From: DASVRZ01 sp038228695
GTDB lineage: Bacteria > Verrucomicrobiota > Verrucomicrobiia > Chthoniobacterales > DASVRZ01
Length of the DNA stretch: 29,463 nt
Assembly: GCA_038228695.1 (NCBI GenBank)
Contig: JBBRPA010000044.1
Location: forward strand, 1-29,463
Reading direction: 5' to 3'
The translations under genes were made by a program, and so were the position numbers. The notes beneath the pieces are model-generated. The model did no database searches. It saw only the letters and a list, made by a program, of their open reading frames with translations, and was not told where the DNA came from. Positions within the stretch are counted from its first letter, which is position 1; each line of letters starts with the position of its first letter. Shown here one piece after another: positions 6,508 through 14,677 of the stretch.

Positions 6508-7125
6508 TTATCTCGACCCGGTCAGCGGAACGCCGCCGGTAGCCATCGGCTGGAGTTTTGCTACGGTGTAACTGTCGAGAGCTTTCCGCACATTATCCGT
6601 CACAATGTTGACCTGAGAACCGACTGAAAGCATGTCGTAAAGCACGATCACATCCTTCGACTTCATCCGGACACAACCGAAGCTCACGGGTCGGCCAATG
6701 AGATTTTCTTCCGTCGTCCCGTGGATGTAGATGCAGCGATTATAAGCGTTCTTGTTGCACTCCTCATTGCCGGAGAGCCAGAGAATGCGGGAAACGATCG
6801 GATCGCGCCCCGGCGCATTGGGCTGAAGGATTTCTCCGGTCGGCTGCCGGCGGCGAAAGACGGCACCCGGAGGAACGTGATCCCCGATTTTCTGGGCGAT
6901 CCGAAGCGAACCGGTCGGAGTGGACCAACTATTGTGACGGTCGCCCAAGCCGAACCGAGAAGTAGAAACGGGGAACGTGGCCAGCTTTTTTGTGCCTTCC
7001 ATCACGACCAATTTCTGGTCGGGCACGCTGATGATAGCTTCACGAATCGGGGGGAAAAATGCCGACTCGGCGGACGCGCAGAGCGTGAGCAAAAATAGCG
7101 TCACGAGCACCTTAAATCCCTGCAT
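6508..7125 (-). CDS. Exported L,D-transpeptidase (YkuD domain)
   Basis: The protein is about 205 residues. A signal peptide (QGFKVLVTLFLLTLCASA) is followed by the YkuD fold: ISVPDQKLVVMEG at the domain start, then IYIHGT and SFGCVRMKSKDV. Together these give the HxxG...SxGCVR active site with the catalytic Cys. Such enzymes form 3-3 peptidoglycan cross-links or attach proteins to meso-DAP in the periplasm. The start ATG at 7125 lies just after AACAGGT and in front of the signal peptide; a TTG at 7143 is less likely. The gene is convergent with the sigma gene and downstream of the glycosyltransferase gene on the same strand. Confidence 0.92.
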   Translation of the reverse strand: MQGFKVLVTLFLLTLCASAESAFFPPIREAIISVPDQKLVVMEGTKKLATFPVSTSRFGLGDRHNSWSTPTGSLRIAQKIGDHVPPGAVFRRRQPTGEILQPNAPGRDPIVSRILWLSGNEECNKNAYNRCIYIHGTTEENLIGRPVSFGCVRMKSKDVIVLYDMLSVGSQVNIVTDNVRKALDSYTVAKLQPMATGGVPLTGSR

Positions 7126-7199
7126 ACCTGTTATTTTTAGCAAATTTGGTTCCTAAGCGTGATAAAAAATGAAGTGGTTTTGGGGGTTTCGGGATTTAA

Positions 7200-8705
7200 C
7201 TAGGCGGGAACAGGCGAACCTGCAAGGCGTTTTCCGAGGCTGCCCCACGGAATCCACTGGGCGAGCGAGTTCAAGGCAACGTAACTGAACCCGACTTGGA
7301 AGAGGAGCAGAAAAGGAATGTTAAAGTATTGAGCCCGTTGCACGGCTTCCCAGACGAACCAGGTGAAGTAGGCCGCGAAAATGAGTTCCGCGATTGGCAG
7401 GAGCGACTTGATGGGAATGTAGCGGGCGGTATTCCAAGTCTGCCCGTTTTTCTCGATACCGTATTTCGGGGTGCGTTCGAAGCCGGACTCCTGATTGAAA
7501 ATGGCTTCGAGGACCGCTTTTGCGTTGTTCAGCGACATACCAATGCCGAGGGCGAGCAGGAGCGGGAGGAGGAGCATTTCGCGCATCCAGCTTTTCGGAT
7601 GGAGGTGGATCTGCGCACAAAGGTAGAACAATGCGACAGAGCCGGAGGCGGAAAGGAAAATCGGGATGTCCACGATGAGCAAATGCCACCAACCTTCGAT
7701 CCGGACGTTGGAGGCGGGATGCAGCAGGACGCACAGCGCGGCGAGGAGCAGGTAGGCAAAGTTCGAGGTGAGATGGGCAGTGGCCTCCATCTTGATGATC
7801 CATGGCAGGTCGCTCCGCCAAAGCCGCGGAAGAATCTTTTTGCAGGTTTGCACACTGCCCTTGGTCCAGCGGTGCTGCTGGGATTTAAAGCCGTTCATGT
7901 CCACCGGCAATTCTGCGGGCGTGACTACATCGGTGAGGAAAGTAAACTTCCATCCGCACATCTGAGCTCGATAGCTCAGGTCAAGGTCCTCGGTGAGGGT
8001 ATCGTGCTGCCATCCGCCAGACTCGACAATGCAGCTTTTCCGCCAGATGCCGGCCGTGCCGTTGAAGTTAAAAAAACGTCCGCTGCGACAACGGGCGGTC
8101 TGTTCCAGCAGAAGATGTCCGTCAAGGAACATCGCTTGGACGCGAGTTAAGAGAGAATAGGTGCGATTGATGTGACCCCAGCGCGTTTGGAGCATGCCAA
8201 TTTTCGGATCCGTGAAGAAATGGATCGATTTTTTTAACATGTCCGGTGTTGGGACAAAATCCGCATCGAGAATGAAAACATAATCGCCTTTCGCTGTTTT
8301 CAATCCCTCCTCCAACGCACCTGCCTTGAATCCCACCCGGTTTTCGCGGCGGACGACAGCGATATCCCAGCCGTCAGCGGCCATGATATCCACCCGATTT
8401 TGAGTAATTTCGACAGTTTCATCGGTCGAATCGTCCAGCACTTGGATCTGCAACAATTCCTTCGGGTAATCGAGTCGCGAAACCGATTCCAACAGGCGCT
8501 CTACGACATAAAATTCGTTATAAATCGGCAGTTGGACCGTGACCAACGGCAACGTCTCAAACTCCCGGAGCGGCTTGGGCTCCTGCTTCCGATACTTTAG
8601 AAACAGGTAAATGATCGAGTAACGATGCAAACCGTAGGCCGAGAGGCCCACGAGGACGGAAAGATAGCAAAAAGTCCATAGGATGGTGCCCGTATTTAAA
8701 TGCAT
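7200..8705 (-). CDS. Membrane family-2 glycosyltransferase (cellulose/mannan synthase-like)
   Basis: This is a 501-residue processive-type GT2 enzyme. One N-terminal membrane helix precedes the cytosolic catalytic domain, whose motifs are VQLPIYNE, VLDDSTDET, ILDADFVP (DxD), TEDLDLSYR and QQHRWTKGS (the Q..RW product-channel motif). These are the D, DxD, TED, QxxRW residues shared by cellulose synthase, CslA/CslC and hyaluronan synthase. Four or more C-terminal membrane segments follow. It lacks a PilZ domain and no BcsB/BcsC partners are present, so a CslA/C-like polymer or glycolipid synthase is more likely than bacterial cellulose synthase. The nucleotide-sugar donor and product cannot be read from the sequence. 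Confidence 0.88.
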   Translation of the reverse strand: MHLNTGTILWTFCYLSVLVGLSAYGLHRYSIIYLFLKYRKQEPKPLREFETLPLVTVQLPIYNEFYVVERLLESVSRLDYPKELLQIQVLDDSTDETVEITQNRVDIMAADGWDIAVVRRENRVGFKAGALEEGLKTAKGDYVFILDADFVPTPDMLKKSIHFFTDPKIGMLQTRWGHINRTYSLLTRVQAMFLDGHLLLEQTARCRSGRFFNFNGTAGIWRKSCIVESGGWQHDTLTEDLDLSYRAQMCGWKFTFLTDVVTPAELPVDMNGFKSQQHRWTKGSVQTCKKILPRLWRSDLPWIIKMEATAHLTSNFAYLLLAALCVLLHPASNVRIEGWWHLLIVDIPIFLSASGSVALFYLCAQIHLHPKSWMREMLLLPLLLALGIGMSLNNAKAVLEAIFNQESGFERTPKYGIEKNGQTWNTARYIPIKSLLPIAELIFAAYFTWFVWEAVQRAQYFNIPFLLLFQVGFSYVALNSLAQWIPWGSLGKRLAGSPVPA

Positions 8706-8906
8706 GTCACTATTTAAGAGTTCTTTTCGGGATGCGTGAAAAGTCGCGGTATGATGCCCTGTAACTCCACGGGGTCAAGCGGAAAAACTGCCTGAAACTA
8801 CGCGGTTTGGCAGCATTTCCTGCGATTTTTGCGCAACCTTCTCCTCGACAAGCCGCGTTCGGTATTGAATATCGAACGTAGTCCGTCCCTCGCCGATCCC
8901 GTTTTA

Positions 8907-10298
8907 ATGCATCAGGAAATCAAAAACATCCACTTCATTGGTATTTGCGGCACCGCGATGGGCTCCGTGGCCGCCGCTTTGCAGGGGCAAGGATATCGCG
9001 TGACCGGCTCCGACGCCAATGTCTATCCCCCGATGTCGGTCTATCTCGAGTCTCGCGGCATTGCCCTCAAGTCGGGTTTTCGGCCGGAAAACATTCCCAC
9101 CGATGCCGATTTGATCGTCGTGGGCAATGCGATCAGCCGGGGCAATCTCGAGTTGGAGGAGGTCCTCAATCGCAAGCTCTACTACCTTTCGCTGCCGGAG
9201 ACGCTCAAAGAATTTTTCCTCCGGGGCCGCCGCAATCTGGTCGTCACGGGCACTCACGGAAAAACCACCACCACGAGCCTGCTGGCGTGGATTTTTGAGT
9301 CGGCCGGACGTCAACCCGGCTACATGATCGGCGGCTTGCCGCGCAACCTAAATGAACCCGCTCGGCTCGCGCCGTCGGAGCATTTCATCATCGAGGGTGA
9401 CGAATACGACACCGCGTTCTTCGACAAACGCTCCAAATTCGTCCATTACCTCCCCGAGTTGGTCATTGTGAACAACATCGAGTTCGACCACGCCGACATT
9501 TTCGAGGACCTCGCCGCGATCCAACTCAGTTTCCGCCGTTTGCTGAATATTGTGCCAAAAAATGGCGTGGTCCTAGTCAACGCCGACGATCCCAATTCCC
9601 TCGAAGCCGCCTCCACCTGCCCTGCACCGCTGCTCCGCGTCGGATTTTCTCCGTCCGCCGATGTGTCACTCCAGGTCACCGATTATGGTCCGGATGGGTC
9701 GAATTTTATCGTTCTGGGCCAGTCGTTTCACCTCGGTCTCGTCGGGGAATACAACGTCCGCAACGCCGCCATGGCGATCTGCGCCGCTCATCATTACGGC
9801 ATTGCGATGGATCAAATCGCCGCCGCCGTCACCAGTTTTGAGGGGGTCCGCCGACGTCAAGAAGTGCGCGGTGAAGTGCGCGGGGTGAAGGTAATCGATG
9901 ATTTCGGGCATCATCCCACCGCGCTCCGCCAGGCCATCGCAGGTTTGCGCCAGCAATATCCTGAATCCCGGCTCTGGGCCGTTTTCGAGCCACGCTCCAA
10001 CACCACCCGCCGCGCGGTTTTTCAGGATGCACTGCCCGACGCGTTTTCCGGTGCGGACGGCGTCTATCTGGCCCAAGTCGCCCGCCTCGAACAGCTCCCG
10101 GCCTCCGACCGGCTGCATCCCGAGCGAATCGTCGAAGTGCTGCGCTCCCGAAACATTCCCGCGCATTACCTGCCCGACGCCGCCAGCATCGTCGCCGATC
10201 TCGTGCCGCAGACCCGCCCCGGCGACCTCATTGCCGTCTTCAGCAACGGAGGATTCGACGGCATCCACGATAAACTGCTTCACGCCTTGGCCCAATGA
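8907..10298 (+). CDS. mpl: UDP-MurNAc:tripeptide ligase Mpl (murein recycling)
   Basis: The protein is 463 residues. The N-terminal Rossmann region is HFIGICGTAMGSVAAAL, ATP-binding GTHGKTTTTS lies near residue 115, and EGDEYDTAFFDKRSKF plus NNIEFDHADIF are hallmark Mpl segments. The C-terminal ligase domain has VIDDFGHHPTALR and FEPRSNTTRR. Mpl attaches recycled L-Ala-gamma-D-Glu-meso-DAP to UDP-MurNAc in the cytosol, using ATP. The ATG at 8907 is taken because the family begins there; a TTG at 8829 would add unmatched residues. Its stop overlaps the next start (ATGA at 10295-10298), so it forms an operon with the M14 peptidase. Confidence 0.95.
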   Translation: MHQEIKNIHFIGICGTAMGSVAAALQGQGYRVTGSDANVYPPMSVYLESRGIALKSGFRPENIPTDADLIVVGNAISRGNLELEEVLNRKLYYLSLPETLKEFFLRGRRNLVVTGTHGKTTTTSLLAWIFESAGRQPGYMIGGLPRNLNEPARLAPSEHFIIEGDEYDTAFFDKRSKFVHYLPELVIVNNIEFDHADIFEDLAAIQLSFRRLLNIVPKNGVVLVNADDPNSLEAASTCPAPLLRVGFSPSADVSLQVTDYGPDGSNFIVLGQSFHLGLVGEYNVRNAAMAICAAHHYGIAMDQIAAAVTSFEGVRRRQEVRGEVRGVKVIDDFGHHPTALRQAIAGLRQQYPESRLWAVFEPRSNTTRRAVFQDALPDAFSGADGVYLAQVARLEQLPASDRLHPERIVEVLRSRNIPAHYLPDAASIVADLVPQTRPGDLIAVFSNGGFDGIHDKLLHALAQ

Positions 10299-11059
10299 AA
10301 CTGCTCCCCCGGCACGAGTGCCATCGTTATCCGGGACTCGTCAAACGCTGGCGCGAAACGGCCCGCCAAACCGGGCTGACCATGAAAAAATTTGCGGAGC
10401 ACGACGGCTTTCCTCTCTATGTGCTGGAGACCCGCCGCCCGCTGAAAAACGCTCCACACCTATACCTCTCCGCTGGCATCCACGGGGACGAACCCGCCAG
10501 CACCGAAGGGTTGCTCTCCTGGGTTTCGCGCCATGGAGATACCCTGCAAAAAACCGCCTGCGTCCTTTTTCCCTGTCTCAACCCTTGGGGCCTGACCGCA
10601 AACATTCGCGGCGATTCCCGAGGCCGCGACCTTAACCGGCAGTTTCACGACACCTCGATTCCCGCCTTCCGCGCGCTGCATCGACTCATTGCCGGCCGCC
10701 AGTTCGACCTCGCGATCACCCTCCACGAGGACTACGACGCCCAAGGCATTTACATTTACGAACTGGACTCGCTCCCAGCCCCGCTCAGCCCGATCCTTCT
10801 CGAAAGCGTTCAGCGCATCATCCCGCCCGACCCACGTTCCCGGATCGAGGGTCGCAAAGTCTCCGGCCCGGGTTATCTTCATCGATCGATCAAGCACCGC
10901 GGTCTCCCCGAAGGCCCGGAGGCGATCTACCTCGCCCGCAATCAGGCCACGCTGTGCTTCACCCTCGAGACACCCTCCGAATTTTCCCTCGACCGCCGCG
11001 TGCGCGCTCAGCGGCGGATGCTCCAGACGGCCGTCCAACTCGTCTTGAAGAAAGGCTGA
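10295..11059 (+). CDS. M14-family zinc peptidase, possible murein tripeptide amidase (MpaA-like)
   Basis: In this 254-residue protein the M14 zinc and catalytic pattern is complete: HGDE (H63, E66), RDLNR (residues 111-115), H144 in ITLHEDYDAQ and E225 in FTLETPS. The family includes MpaA, which hydrolyses the gamma-D-Glu-DAP bond of recycled murein tripeptide, and the aspartoacylase/succinylglutamate desuccinylase group. No signal peptide is seen, so it should be cytosolic, as MpaA is. The 4-bp overlap with mpl, whose substrate is that same tripeptide, favours an MpaA-like role. That is inference; the aspartoacylase-like alternative remains open. Confidence 0.8.
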   Translation: MKLLPRHECHRYPGLVKRWRETARQTGLTMKKFAEHDGFPLYVLETRRPLKNAPHLYLSAGIHGDEPASTEGLLSWVSRHGDTLQKTACVLFPCLNPWGLTANIRGDSRGRDLNRQFHDTSIPAFRALHRLIAGRQFDLAITLHEDYDAQGIYIYELDSLPAPLSPILLESVQRIIPPDPRSRIEGRKVSGPGYLHRSIKHRGLPEGPEAIYLARNQATLCFTLETPSEFSLDRRVRAQRRMLQTAVQLVLKKG

Positions 11060-11060
11060 C

Positions 11061-11945
11061 CTGAAAAACCGCCTCGCCGCCCTCCTCGGCCTCGTCCTCC
11101 TTTTCCTCGGCGGATGCCGCACCTTCGCGCCGCAAGACACCCGGCCGAGCGTCCTCTGGCAGATTCAATCCCCGACCAATACGGTCTATCTCATGGGCTC
11201 GATCCACGTTTTGCCCAAATCCGCCTACCCCCTCAAACCCGCGCTGCGACGCGCTTTCCAAAATTCCAACCGCGTCCTTTTCGAGATCGATCTAGCCGAC
11301 CAAAACCACGCGCAATCCATGGCTGACTCCGTCCGCGACGGCCTTTATCCCAAGGGCGAAAAACTCAGTCAGCACCTCAGCCGAGAGACGTTGACGATGT
11401 TAAAAACCCTCCTGCCCTACTTCCAGATTTCCCTCGAAAAAATCGAACCAATGCGCCCCTGGCTCGTCTCCGATCTGCTCATGGGCTACTACCTCGCGAG
11501 CAACGGCTACCACAGCGAACTCGGCGTCGATTACCATTTTTACGAACTCGCACGCAAAGAAGGCAAACCCACCGGTGGCCTCGAAAAAATCAAAGCCCAG
11601 ACCGCCCCATTCCGCGACCTAAACGACGATGAGGCGGACAAATACCTCCGCGAAACCCTCACCTCCCTACCCTTCACCGGCGCTTGGTTTCGGCAAATGA
11701 TCCAGTCTTGGGAGACGGGCGATATCAACTCCCTCGATGTCCTTATCAATCGCAGCGGACGCAAGGAAAAAGGCTTCTACAAATCCCTTTTCGACGACCG
11801 AAACAGCGCCTGGATGCCCACCATCCGCGCCACCATCGGGCAAAAAGAAAACGTCCTCATCATCGTCGGCAGCGGCCATCTGGTTGGCGAAAACGGCATT
11901 GTCCAACTTCTCCGACGCGAAGGTTTTCACGTCGAACAACTCTAG
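11061..11945 (+). CDS. TraB/GumN-family lipoprotein with probable CTG start
   Basis: The recognisable body runs from VYLMGSIHVLPKS (the GxxH motif of TraB/PrgY/GumN proteins) through ELGVDYHFYELA to the C-terminal IIVGSGHLVGENG. Upstream in the same frame the reading continues without a stop to 11049 and encodes KNRLAALLGLVLLFLGGC, a lipoprotein signal with lipobox LGGC and acceptor Cys19. No ATG, GTG or TTG precedes this signal. CTG at 11061-11063 follows AGAAAGG at a good ribosome-binding distance and comes one base after the peptidase stop. Starting at the internal ATG (11193) would remove the signal peptide. The function of bacterial TraB homologues is uncertain, possibly proteolytic. Confidence 0.8.
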   Translation: MKNRLAALLGLVLLFLGGCRTFAPQDTRPSVLWQIQSPTNTVYLMGSIHVLPKSAYPLKPALRRAFQNSNRVLFEIDLADQNHAQSMADSVRDGLYPKGEKLSQHLSRETLTMLKTLLPYFQISLEKIEPMRPWLVSDLLMGYYLASNGYHSELGVDYHFYELARKEGKPTGGLEKIKAQTAPFRDLNDDEADKYLRETLTSLPFTGAWFRQMIQSWETGDINSLDVLINRSGRKEKGFYKSLFDDRNSAWMPTIRATIGQKENVLIIVGSGHLVGENGIVQLLRREGFHVEQL

Positions 11946-11979
11946 ACCGCAGGCTCATCTCTCTGCTAACCTCCATTCC

Positions 11980-12222
11980 ATGAACGAACCGCACATCGCC
12001 CAAAAAGCCCCCTTCCCTGTCGCCGTTGAAGCCGGCAAATCCTATTACTGGTGCTCGTGCGGCCAGAGCAAAAGTCAGCCGTTCTGCGACGGTTCCCACA
12101 AGGGCTCGGGATTTTCTCCCGTGCCTTACAAAGCCGAAAAAGACGGCACGGTTTATTTCTGCGGCTGCAAACACAGCGGCAACGGCGCGCTCTGCGACGG
12201 CAGCCACAAAAATCTCCCCTAA
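11980..12222 (+). CDS. Tandem CDGSH iron-sulfur protein
   Basis: This 80-residue protein contains two CDGSH-type [2Fe-2S] sites. The first is WCSCGQSKSQPFCDGSH (C25, C27, C36, H40) and the second is FCGCKHSGNGALCDGSH (C61, C63, C72, H76). Three Cys and one His per cluster is the mitoNEET/CISD ligand pattern. Bacterial two-motif proteins of this size are soluble and proposed to act in redox or iron-sulfur transfer. It starts at ATG 11980, 34 bp after the lipoprotein gene, and may be cotranscribed with it. The downstream rhodanese gene is convergent. Confidence 0.93.
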   Translation: MNEPHIAQKAPFPVAVEAGKSYYWCSCGQSKSQPFCDGSHKGSGFSPVPYKAEKDGTVYFCGCKHSGNGALCDGSHKNLP

Positions 12223-12242
12223 ATTCAAGCCCGCTGCGCCCG

Positions 12243-12749
12243 TTACTTGCCGACCTCCGTCCCCGCAAACGGAATCTGCGTCGTAGCAACATTGAGCAAC
12301 GGCCCGAGTTCGAAAATATTCGTGTAGCCATAAGCCGCCAGCGCGGCATAGGTAGCCAGATTCAATGAGGCCGGTGCCACTTTCGACGCAAACGACACTG
12401 GACTCCCGAGAAAGTTGTTATTGCAATAGATCAAAATCCGCTTCGTGCTGGAAGGAATCACGCGCCCCAGGGATTCCGCAGTGAAATCTGGATAAGGCAA
12501 ATTGATCGCACCCTCGACATGCCGCAGGGCAAACATCGCCGGACTGCGCGCATCGAGCAGCAACGTCCCGGGCTCCCGCATCAGTTCGAGGAAACGCACC
12601 TCGGTCAGGCGGTTCTGCTCACGTGTTTCTGCGGAAGCGATCACGATTTTTTGGAAGCCAGCGTAATCGATCAACCGGTTCGGAATCGGATCAGCCGCGT
12701 GAAGCGGCAAGGCAAAGAGCAAGCACAAGAGGAGCGTTTTTCGTTTCAT
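12243..12749 (-). CDS. Exported rhodanese-like protein
   Basis: The protein is about 168 residues. The signal peptide KRKTLLLCLLFALPLHA ends near AADP. The rhodanese domain follows, with LLDARSPAMFALRHVEGAIN (the DxR...H..GA.N signature) and the active-site segment ILIYCNNNFLGSP with the catalytic Cys. The loop after Cys lacks the usual Arg of thiosulfate sulfurtransferases, so specificity may differ. The C-terminal part (YAALAAYGYTNIFELG) is typical. It probably handles persulfide or metal-oxyanion chemistry in the periplasm. The ATG at 12749 is used; a GTG one codon earlier is possible. The CDGSH gene ends 20 bp away on the other strand. Confidence 0.85.
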   Translation of the reverse strand: MKRKTLLLCLLFALPLHAADPIPNRLIDYAGFQKIVIASAETREQNRLTEVRFLELMREPGTLLLDARSPAMFALRHVEGAINLPYPDFTAESLGRVIPSSTKRILIYCNNNFLGSPVSFASKVAPASLNLATYAALAAYGYTNIFELGPLLNVATTQIPFAGTEVGK

Positions 12750-12851
12750 CACACCGAATCAACGTCCGACGCCAGCGATTTATTAGGGCCATCTCCAAAA
12801 ACAACGGACGGACACGGTTTTTTGGGCGAAAGAGTGCTCTCCTGTGATTTC

Positions 12852-12881
12852 TTCGTGTCTATTCATGTCCATTCGTGGTTA
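12852..12881. repeat. Three imperfect 10-bp repeats in an intergenic gap
   Basis: TTCGTGTCTA, TTCATGTCCA and TTCGTGGTTA follow one another without a gap, then come seven A residues. They lie in the 247-bp space between the rhodanese gene and the membrane-protein gene (12750-12996). Nothing else was recognised in that space. Similar phrases are seen as dispersed intergenic repeats in related genomes, from general familiarity only. Confidence 0.5.
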
Positions 12882-12996
12882 AAAAAACTTCGGGAACTTT
12901 TGACGATAGCTTCTTGTCTTCCATCGTCTCGCTCAGGCAGAATTCCTCGCAGGGGAAGGTTTTCCGCAGAAAGCGGCCCGGTTCCCGGCTTGTTCG

Positions 12997-13716
12997 ATGA
13001 ATGATATTCTCAGTTCCGCATTCCGGCTCTACGCACGCTATTTCGGCGTCATCTTGGGGCTCGTCCTGACGATCGGTCTGCCCTGCCAGGCGCTCTCCAG
13101 TTATGTCGCGTATGAGGTTTTCGGGAGGAAAAATTTCTTTCCGGCGCTCCAGACCAGCCTCGTGATTGAACTCGTCTTCGGCATTGTCATGACCGGAGGC
13201 ATTTTGCAGGCGCTTTTTGCCGACAGGATCGGGCGCCGCGCCACCTTTCTGGAGTGTCTATCCGTCGGAGTGAGCCATTGGTTTCAGCTTTGCTGGACGA
13301 ATTTTTTAATGATCGGGCTGATTCTGATGAGTGCGATCCTTTTCTTTCTGCCAATCGAAAGTTGGCCGTTGCGCTTATTCTGCCTCGCGCCCGCGCTCTT
13401 TCTCGCGCTCCGACTCAGCCTCGCGATCATCGTGGTCATTGCCGAGGGTGAATGGGGTGCTGCGGCCTTGCGGCGGAGCATTCGCCTCACGGCCGACAAA
13501 ACGTGGCAGATCATTGGGCTGTTTCTCCTTATTTTCCTGCCGATTCAATTGGTCAGCCTGATCGGCGTCGGAATGTTGCAGACCAAACCCGCCTTCGACA
13601 ATTGGGAGGTAACAACCATCCTAGGCACCATCTTCAAACTCATCTCCAGCCTGATCCCGATTTGCTTTTTCTGCCTCTACGAAAAAACCATCGCCGAAGA
13701 TCGGCCGGTGGATTAA
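12997..13716 (+). CDS. Multi-pass inner-membrane protein of unknown function
   Basis: This 239-residue protein starts MNDILSSAFRLYARYFGVIL. About six hydrophobic helices are visible: VILGLVLTIGLPC, LVIELVFGIVMTGGILQALF, FLMIGLILMSAILFFLP, LFCLAPALFLALRLSLAIIVV, IIGLFLLIFLPIQLVSLIGVG and IFKLISSLIPICFFCLY. The sequence AAALRRSIRLTADKTWQIIG between helices 4 and 5 resembles the duplicated-segment style of DUF975 or glycerophosphodiester-phosphodiesterase membrane-domain proteins, but this is not firm. No partner gene points to a role. The next genes are convergent. Confidence 0.75.
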   Translation: MNDILSSAFRLYARYFGVILGLVLTIGLPCQALSSYVAYEVFGRKNFFPALQTSLVIELVFGIVMTGGILQALFADRIGRRATFLECLSVGVSHWFQLCWTNFLMIGLILMSAILFFLPIESWPLRLFCLAPALFLALRLSLAIIVVIAEGEWGAAALRRSIRLTADKTWQIIGLFLLIFLPIQLVSLIGVGMLQTKPAFDNWEVTTILGTIFKLISSLIPICFFCLYEKTIAEDRPVD

Positions 13717-13734
13717 GCGAAGGTCGAATCGCGG

Positions 13735-14151
13735 CTAACCGAAGCTCAAGTTAGAAACTTTCGCAGCGGCAGCGGCGTTGAGCACGTCGATGATTCGCTC
13801 TTGGGTCGTTTCCATCGACGGCCGAATGATGACCGGATCTTTTCCGCCAAACATCTTGATCGTTTCCGCGAGCCAACCCTCCAATTGCACGAGATTCTTG
13901 GTGCTTGGGGAATCGAACGTTTTGCCGTTAACCACAATCGAATCGTCTTGGTTGATGTCGATGATGATCGGGGTCGGCGGCGGACCTTCCTTGGGGTTGC
14001 CTCCTCCGGGCAGGTTGATCGAAAGCTCAAGCTCGGTCTTTTGCGTGCCGGCCATGGCCATAAAAAAGAGCAATAACACGAACACCACATCGACCATCGG
14101 CGCGATTTGAAATCCGACGTCGCCGTCTTCTGAACCAACTGATCCGGCCAT
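13735..14151 (-). CDS. exbD: ExbD/TolR-family biopolymer transport protein (second copy)
   Basis: The 138-residue protein has a short cytoplasmic N-terminus, then FQIAPMVDVVFVLLLFFMAM, with the conserved membrane Asp (VD) used for proton coupling. The periplasmic domain ends in ERIIDVLNAAAAAKVSNLSF. It is the last gene of the operon TPR protein-ExbB-ExbD-ExbD, 15 bp after the preceding exbD. ExbB/ExbD complexes turn proton-motive force into work for TonB-like or Tol-like partners, which are not encoded here. GAGGA lies upstream of the ATG at 14151, at a rather long distance. Confidence 0.92.
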   Translation of the reverse strand: MAGSVGSEDGDVGFQIAPMVDVVFVLLLFFMAMAGTQKTELELSINLPGGGNPKEGPPPTPIIIDINQDDSIVVNGKTFDSPSTKNLVQLEGWLAETIKMFGGKDPVIIRPSMETTQERIIDVLNAAAAAKVSNLSFG

Positions 14152-14166
14152 GTTAGAAAGTCCTCC

Positions 14167-14634
14167 TCATTTTTCGTCGTCCTTGTTTACCACGGAAAAA
14201 GTAATGTTGATCGCTCCGGCCTGTCCGACGGCAACCAGCAGCGGCCGCACGAAACTATACGGGGCACGGCGATCGGCCCGGACGATGACGCGAAGTTTGG
14301 GATTCTTTTTGATCGCGTCCTGCAGGGGGCCGACGATGCCGGTGGCGTCGTTGACCGTGATTTCGTTGTATTGGATCTGACCGGCGTTTCCGAGCGGAAC
14401 CCAAAGGACGTTGAGGATGGCGCTGCCGTCGCCCTCGCCTTCTTTCGGATCTTTGGCTTTGCCGGCGACCGGAAGCTGGACCTGCTCGTTGGATTGCAAG
14501 ACTTGGGTCGAGCTAATCGACATAAAAAACACCAGCAGAACGAGCAGAATGTCGATCATCGGCGCGATCTGAAATTCCGGATCTTCCTCGGGCATGACCC
14601 GGAGGGAACCTTTGGTCTGGGACGTGTGCGACAT
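14167..14634 (-). CDS. exbD: ExbD/TolR-family biopolymer transport protein (first copy)
   Basis: This 155-residue protein has EFQIAPMIDILLVLLVFFMS with the conserved membrane Asp, then a Gln/Pro-rich linker and a periplasmic domain (RVIVRADRRAPYSFVRPLLV and AGAINITFSVVN). It is paralogous to the gene that follows, but the periplasmic parts differ (here NAGQIQYNEITVNDATG). Two different ExbD subunits beside one ExbB suggest a heteromeric complex or two alternative energisers. The start ATG at 14634 follows exbB by about 43 bp. Confidence 0.92.
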   Translation of the reverse strand: MSHTSQTKGSLRVMPEEDPEFQIAPMIDILLVLLVFFMSISSTQVLQSNEQVQLPVAGKAKDPKEGEGDGSAILNVLWVPLGNAGQIQYNEITVNDATGIVGPLQDAIKKNPKLRVIVRADRRAPYSFVRPLLVAVGQAGAINITFSVVNKDDEK

Positions 14635-14677
14635 GGTCCTGGGCGGGATGGGCGGTTAGGAAATGGTCAGGAAACGA

